The notes below the pieces were generated by a model. It made no database searches. It had not been told where the DNA came from and saw nothing but the letters and a program-made list of their open reading frames with translations. A program made the translations under genes and the position numbers. From positions 1-8,708 of the forward strand of contig CANHEC010000060.1 of NCBI GenBank assembly GCA_947459455.1: 8,708 nt of DNA, written 5' to 3'. Origin of the DNA: Chitinophagaceae bacterium (GTDB lineage: Bacteria > Bacteroidota > Bacteroidia > Chitinophagales > Chitinophagaceae). The number at the start of each line of letters is the position of its first letter. Positions within the stretch are counted from its first letter, which is position 1. This document shows, in pieces, positions 5,804 to 8,708 of this stretch.

Positions 5804-6664
5804 ATGACCATTGTACACAGCTTACAGGCCCTGCGGAAGGCCCTTTCGGGGGCGCCGGCCCACCACCCCTCGGTGGCATTTGTACCCACCATGGGCGCCC
5901 TGCACCACGGCCATATCAGCCTGGTGGCGGCCTCCCGCCAGTTGTCTCCCACGGTGGTGGTCAGCATTTTTGTCAATCCTACCCAGTTCAACGATCCGGC
6001 CGATTTTGCCCGCTATCCCAAAAGCCTGGAGCAGGACATAGATATGCTGGAGGCCGCCGGCACCCACCTGCTTTTTTTGCCCGAAGTAGCTACGCTGTAC
6101 CCGCAGGGTACGCAGCACCTGCCGGCCTACCCGCTGGGTCGGCTGGAGGAATTGCTGGAAGGCGTGCACCGCCCGGGCCATTTTCAGGGGGTATGCCAGG
6201 TGGTACACCGCCTGCTGGAGGCTGTGCAGCCCGGCCAACTGCTGCTGGGCGCCAAAGACTACCAGCAGTGTATGGTGATACGCCAACTGCTGCAGCACAC
6301 CACCCTGCCTACCCAACTGCACATAGTGCCCACCATGCGAGAGGCCGATGGCCTGGCCATGAGCAGCCGCAACCGCCGGCTGAGTGCCGATGGCCGCCGG
6401 CAAGCTGCCAGCATTTACCGCACTTTGCGGTGGTTCGATAGCCAGTGGCCGCATCAGCCCCCGGCCGTGCTGGAAGCCGAGGCCAGTCGGCAACTGCTGG
6501 CCGCCGGGTTCGATTCGGTAGATTATATCAGCATCAGCCACGCCCATACACTGGAGCCGCTGCTACAAGCCGATGCCAATGAGCCGGCAGTGGTATTGGC
6601 AGCCGCCTTTTTGGAGGGGGTACGCCTGATAGACAACCTGCCACTTGGCCAACAGCCGGCTTAA
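5804..6664 (+). CDS. panC: Pantoate--beta-alanine ligase (pantothenate synthetase)
   Basis: Joins D-pantoate and beta-alanine with ATP through a pantoyl-adenylate, giving pantothenate, the precursor of coenzyme A; cytoplasmic dimer of the HIGH nucleotidyltransferase superfamily. The 286 residues match the usual length of about 280. Signatures: FVPTMGALHHGHISLV (26-41) with the HIGH-type HHGH, VVSIFVNPTQF (52-62), LLGAKDYQQ (147-155, the family's FGxKDxQQ), and READGLAMSSRN (179-190, the second adenylation motif). The ATG at 5804 directly precedes the conserved start. The product of panD, 50 bp downstream, supplies beta-alanine, so the pair covers the last two steps; panB and panE are not in this window. 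The gene is visibly richer in G+C than metK or the DUF4270 gene. I attribute that to local codon choice, not transfer, because its downstream neighbours are similar. Confidence 0.98.
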   Translation: MTIVHSLQALRKALSGAPAHHPSVAFVPTMGALHHGHISLVAASRQLSPTVVVSIFVNPTQFNDPADFARYPKSLEQDIDMLEAAGTHLLFLPEVATLYPQGTQHLPAYPLGRLEELLEGVHRPGHFQGVCQVVHRLLEAVQPGQLLLGAKDYQQCMVIRQLLQHTTLPTQLHIVPTMREADGLAMSSRNRRLSADGRRQAASIYRTLRWFDSQWPHQPPAVLEAEASRQLLAAGFDSVDYISISHAHTLEPLLQADANEPAVVLAAAFLEGVRLIDNLPLGQQPA

Positions 6665-6714
6665 CACTGCCTCAACTATTTTGTCTGTTTCTTTGCCCCC
6701 TATTCTTTTTTGGC

Positions 6715-7065
6715 ATGCTCATCGAGGTACTGAAATCAAAAATTCACCGCGCCGTTATTACCGAAGCCAACCTGCACTATGTAGGCAGCTGCACCATTGA
6801 TGAAGACCTGATGGATGCCGCCAACCTGCTACCCAATGAAAAGATCACGGTAGTGAACGTAAACAATGGCAACCGGCTGGAAACCTACGTCATCAAGGGC
6901 CAACGGGGTACCGGCATTATAGCCATGAATGGCGCGGCGGCCCGGCTGGTACAGCCCGGCGATGTGGTAATTATTATGAGCTATGGCCAGCTACCTATTG
7001 AGCAGGCCCGCCAGTTTCAGCCCAGCGTGGTGTTTCCGGTAGAGGGCAACAGGCTACCTGCCTGA
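6715..7065 (+). CDS. panD: Aspartate 1-decarboxylase, pyruvoyl-dependent
   Basis: Decarboxylates L-aspartate to beta-alanine for pantothenate synthesis. It is made as an inactive pro-enzyme that cleaves itself between Gly24 and Ser25, turning Ser25 into the pyruvoyl cofactor. Both residues are present in HYVGSCTID (21-29). Other active-site residues sit at the same numbers as in E. coli PanD: Lys9, Arg54, Thr57, Tyr58 and Asn72, the last in the conserved MNGAAARL (71-78). Length is 116 residues against about 117-127 elsewhere, and the VQPGDVVIIMSYG segment (79-91) is typical. The ATG at 6715 gives the conserved MLIEVLKSKIHRA start. There is no Shine-Dalgarno sequence; the 50 bases before it are T-rich, and I see no convincing promoter or terminator there, so panC and panD are probably one transcript. 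Confidence 0.98.
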   Translation: MLIEVLKSKIHRAVITEANLHYVGSCTIDEDLMDAANLLPNEKITVVNVNNGNRLETYVIKGQRGTGIIAMNGAAARLVQPGDVVIIMSYGQLPIEQARQFQPSVVFPVEGNRLPA

Positions 7066-7084
7066 GTTTCTGGTTTCTTAACAG

Positions 7085-7108
7085 GCAGTGGCATTATTCT
7101 GCAGTGGC
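7085..7108 (+). repeat. Pair of 8-bp direct repeats in the panD/membrane-protein gap
   Basis: GCAGTGGC occurs at 7085-7092 and again at 7101-7108, one start 16 bases after the other, inside the 74-bp gap between panD and the next gene. It could be a tandem protein-binding site or coincidence; nothing else supports either. Confidence 0.25.
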
Positions 7109-7139
7109 GGTTTGGCAGCCGGCCATTAATTTAGCTGCT

Positions 7140-8153
7140 ATGCAAAAGCTGAAACTGAAAGAGGTATTTCAGTATGTATTCTTTTTGGGGCTGGGTATTG
7201 GCCTTATTTGGTATAGCGGCAAAGACCTGACCGACGAACAACTCGATCAGTTGAAATCGTCGTGGAAACTAGCCCGGTTCGAATACATTATACCAGTAGT
7301 GCTGGCGCTGCTGGCCAGCCACTACAGCCGGGCCCTGCGCTGGCTACAGCTGATGAAGCCGCTGGGCTATACCCCTACCCGGCTCAATACTTATTTTGCC
7401 GTACTGCTGGGCTATTTTTTCAATATGCTGGTACCTCGCCTCGGCGAGGTTATGAAGTGCACTGTACTGGCTAAGTATGAAAAAGTAGCGCCCGACAAAC
7501 TGGTCGGCACCATATTGGCCGAGCGGGCCGTAGACATGGTGAGCATGACCATCGTGGCCATCCTGATGGTTATTATTCAGTTCGACCGGATTGGTTCTTA
7601 TGCCATCGACACTTTTGCCGGCTTGGTGAAAGGCAAGAGTGGTGATTTTTCGTACGTGCGGCTGCTCTTCATATTGCTGGCCATAGTGCTGCTGATCGTT
7701 GGCGTCCGCTGGTTGTTCCGTCGCTACCATGATCGTGGCTTGATCGTGAAAATAAAAAAAGTAGGCGCCGGCATTTGGGATGGCATCAAAACCCTGCGCC
7801 AAATCGACAATCTGCCGCTGTTTATCTTCCATACGATCTTCATTTGGAGCATGTACCTGGTGGGTATTTGGATTGGCTTTATGGCCTTTCCGCCGGTGGC
7901 ACATCTCGGCTTTCAGGCTTCCGTGAGTGTACTCATATTCGGTAGCCTGGGTATGATAGCTACGCAGGGTGGTATTGGAGCTTATCAGTTTGCTGTCGAA
8001 AAAACCTTGCTGCGCTTTGGCATCCCCAATGTGATGGGACTTGCGTTCGGCTGGATTATCTGGGCTTCACAAACGGCCATCACGCTGCTGAGTGGTCTTT
8101 TTGCCCTCATCGTTATGCCCATTGTAAATGCCCGAAAACCGCACCACGCATGA
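7140..8153 (+). CDS. Flippase-like integral membrane protein (LPG_synthase_TM family)
   Basis: A 337-residue polytopic membrane protein with about eight hydrophobic segments (roughly 11-26, 48-62, 84-99, 130-147, 174-193, 227-250, 262-275 and 303-327). It matches the membrane-domain family that includes the flippase half of MprF, E. coli YbhN and archaeal AglD. The hallmark is the loop after the third segment, VPRLGEVMKCTVLAKYE (98-114), followed by the AER (128-130) before the fourth segment. A second conserved stretch is TQGGIGAYQFAVE (275-287). It lacks the soluble aminoacyl-transferase domain of true lysyl-PG synthases, so it should not be called MprF. Transport or assembly of a lipid or lipid-linked sugar is inferred. 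The ATG at 7140 is preferred; an in-frame GTG at 7104 adds 12 residues without membrane character. Its stop overlaps the next start in an ATGA, linking it to a sugar-nucleotide enzyme. Confidence 0.87.
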   Translation: MQKLKLKEVFQYVFFLGLGIGLIWYSGKDLTDEQLDQLKSSWKLARFEYIIPVVLALLASHYSRALRWLQLMKPLGYTPTRLNTYFAVLLGYFFNMLVPRLGEVMKCTVLAKYEKVAPDKLVGTILAERAVDMVSMTIVAILMVIIQFDRIGSYAIDTFAGLVKGKSGDFSYVRLLFILLAIVLLIVGVRWLFRRYHDRGLIVKIKKVGAGIWDGIKTLRQIDNLPLFIFHTIFIWSMYLVGIWIGFMAFPPVAHLGFQASVSVLIFGSLGMIATQGGIGAYQFAVEKTLLRFGIPNVMGLAFGWIIWASQTAITLLSGLFALIVMPIVNARKPHHA

Positions 8154-8641
8154 GAAGGCCGCAAGCCATTCCCGATAAAATAATGACCCTGCCCCAACTG
8201 CAGGCGGCCGTAGCTGCCTGGCGGGTGACGGGCCAGACAATCGCCTTTACCAACGGAGTTTTTGACCTGCTGCACGAAGGCCACATTTTCTCGCTCAGCC
8301 AGGCTGCCGCCGAAGCATCGCGGCTGGTGGTGGCCATCAATGCCGATGCATCGGTAAAGCGGCTGAAGGGCCCCGAACGCCCCCTGAACAATGAGCAGGC
8401 CCGGGCGCTGGTGATGGCCTCACTGGTCATGGTCGATGCTGTCATTCTTTTTGAAGAAGACACCCCGCTGGAACTGGTAAAAGCCATACTGCCCGACGTA
8501 ATGGTAAAGGGCGGCGACTACACCGTAGAGCAAATAGCCGGCGCCACCGAAGTACTGGCTCATGGCGGCCGGGTGGTCATCAATCCACTCATTCCGGGCA
8601 TCTCCACTACCGGCCTTATTGCCCAAATGCGCCGCGGCTAA
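8150..8641 (+). CDS. rfaE2: D-glycero-beta-D-manno-heptose 1-phosphate adenylyltransferase-type nucleotidyltransferase
   Basis: Stand-alone cytidylyltransferase-fold enzyme of 163 residues, equivalent to the C-terminal half of E. coli HldE, which makes ADP-heptose for lipopolysaccharide core. Motifs: FTNGVFDLLHEGH (33-45) with the nucleotide-binding HEGH, INADASVKRLKGPERPLN (63-80), EEDTPLELV (102-110), PDVMVKGGDYTVEQIAGATE (115-134) and GISTTGLI (150-157). The sequence tracks HldE motif by motif, including KGP-x-RP-x-N and the STT near the end. The sugar kinase half (rfaE1) is not fused and not in the window. Related enzymes can use other sugar phosphates or glycerol 3-phosphate, so the exact substrate is inferred. 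The ATG at 8150 overlaps the previous stop; a later ATG at 8183 would remove only 11 poorly conserved residues. It ends the panC operon; no hairpin terminator follows. Confidence 0.9.
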   Translation: MRRPQAIPDKIMTLPQLQAAVAAWRVTGQTIAFTNGVFDLLHEGHIFSLSQAAAEASRLVVAINADASVKRLKGPERPLNNEQARALVMASLVMVDAVILFEEDTPLELVKAILPDVMVKGGDYTVEQIAGATEVLAHGGRVVINPLIPGISTTGLIAQMRRG

Positions 8642-8690
8642 TTTACGGTCGGTTGCTGCAAACTTAACATCAGCCAAACAAGCCGCAGCT

Positions 8691-8698
8691 TACATTTG
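8691..8698 (+). promoter_or_regulatory. Putative -7 box pointing off the right edge
   Basis: TACATTTG matches TAnnTTTG exactly and lies 49 bases after the rfaE2 stop, only 10 bases from the window end. It suggests a plus-strand gene begins just outside. No -33 TTTG is visible at the usual distance. Confidence 0.4.
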
Positions 8699-8708
8699 AA
8701 AGCATTGC

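Noticed and set aside
6072..6461. G+C-rich panC as horizontally acquired
   Set aside because: The rest of the plus-strand operon shares similar codon choice and the gene sits in a plausible housekeeping context; no flanking repeats or mobile genes.
5822..6547. 241-codon minus-strand frame opposite panC
   Set aside because: panC motifs fully account for the region; the antisense translation is Gln, His and Gly rich without a domain.
6665..6714. Promoter for panD (TTTG at 6680, TATTCTTT at 6701)
   Set aside because: The -7-like sequence has two mismatches and spacing is 17 bases; the stretch is simply T-rich.
7104..7139. GTG start adding 12 residues to the flippase-like protein
   Set aside because: The ATG at 7140 has the AT-rich upstream context usual here and gives the natural N-terminus just before the first membrane segment.
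7434..7449. CCTCGCC/GGCGAGG inverted repeat
   Set aside because: It lies within codons for the conserved PRLGEV segment and has a 2-base spacer; explained by the protein sequence.

Overview
The window looks like a piece of chromosome from a member of the Bacteroidota, probably a Chitinophagaceae-like lineage. Four things point there: a DUF4270-type lipoprotein, a half-length GlgA-like protein, an HMG-CoA lyase of the ECPRDAMQG type, and start regions without Shine-Dalgarno sequences but with TAnnTTTG boxes, the -7 element known from this phylum. The genus assignment is inference. Nearly all of the window is coding. The genes look like vertically inherited housekeeping and envelope genes. I saw no mobile element, CRISPR array, rRNA or tRNA.

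Left half, minus strand (read right to left): a GlgA-like protein (5702-4878), then a DUF4270 lipoprotein (4843-3341), then metK (3298-2045). metK has its own putative -7 box and ends at a clear intrinsic terminator (about 2025-1986). Past the terminator comes a tight cluster: a four-helix membrane protein of unknown function (1953-1432), rlmB (1425-679) and an HMG-CoA lyase gene (682 to the left edge, incomplete). The last two overlap in an ATGA.

Right half, plus strand: panC (5804-6664), panD (6715-7065), a flippase-like integral membrane protein of the LPG_synthase_TM family (7140-8153) and an rfaE2-type nucleotidyltransferase (8150-8641), the last two also overlapping in an ATGA. A TAnnTTTG box at 8691 points off the right edge. 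panC and the GlgA-like gene are divergent and share a 101-bp control region.

Functionally, PanD makes beta-alanine and PanC joins it to pantoate for coenzyme A. MetK makes S-adenosylmethionine, which RlmB uses as methyl donor. HMG-CoA lyase handles a CoA thioester. The membrane protein and nucleotidyltransferase suggest envelope glycan or lipid work. The most unusual part is the pair of GlgA-like protein and DUF4270 lipoprotein: the GlgA-like protein keeps only the N-terminal GT5 half and has lost the recognisable sugar-nucleotide and catalytic motifs, and its likely co-transcribed partner is an uncharacterised lipoprotein. I do not see a clearly new multi-gene defence or biosynthetic system. 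The organisation is otherwise ordinary.
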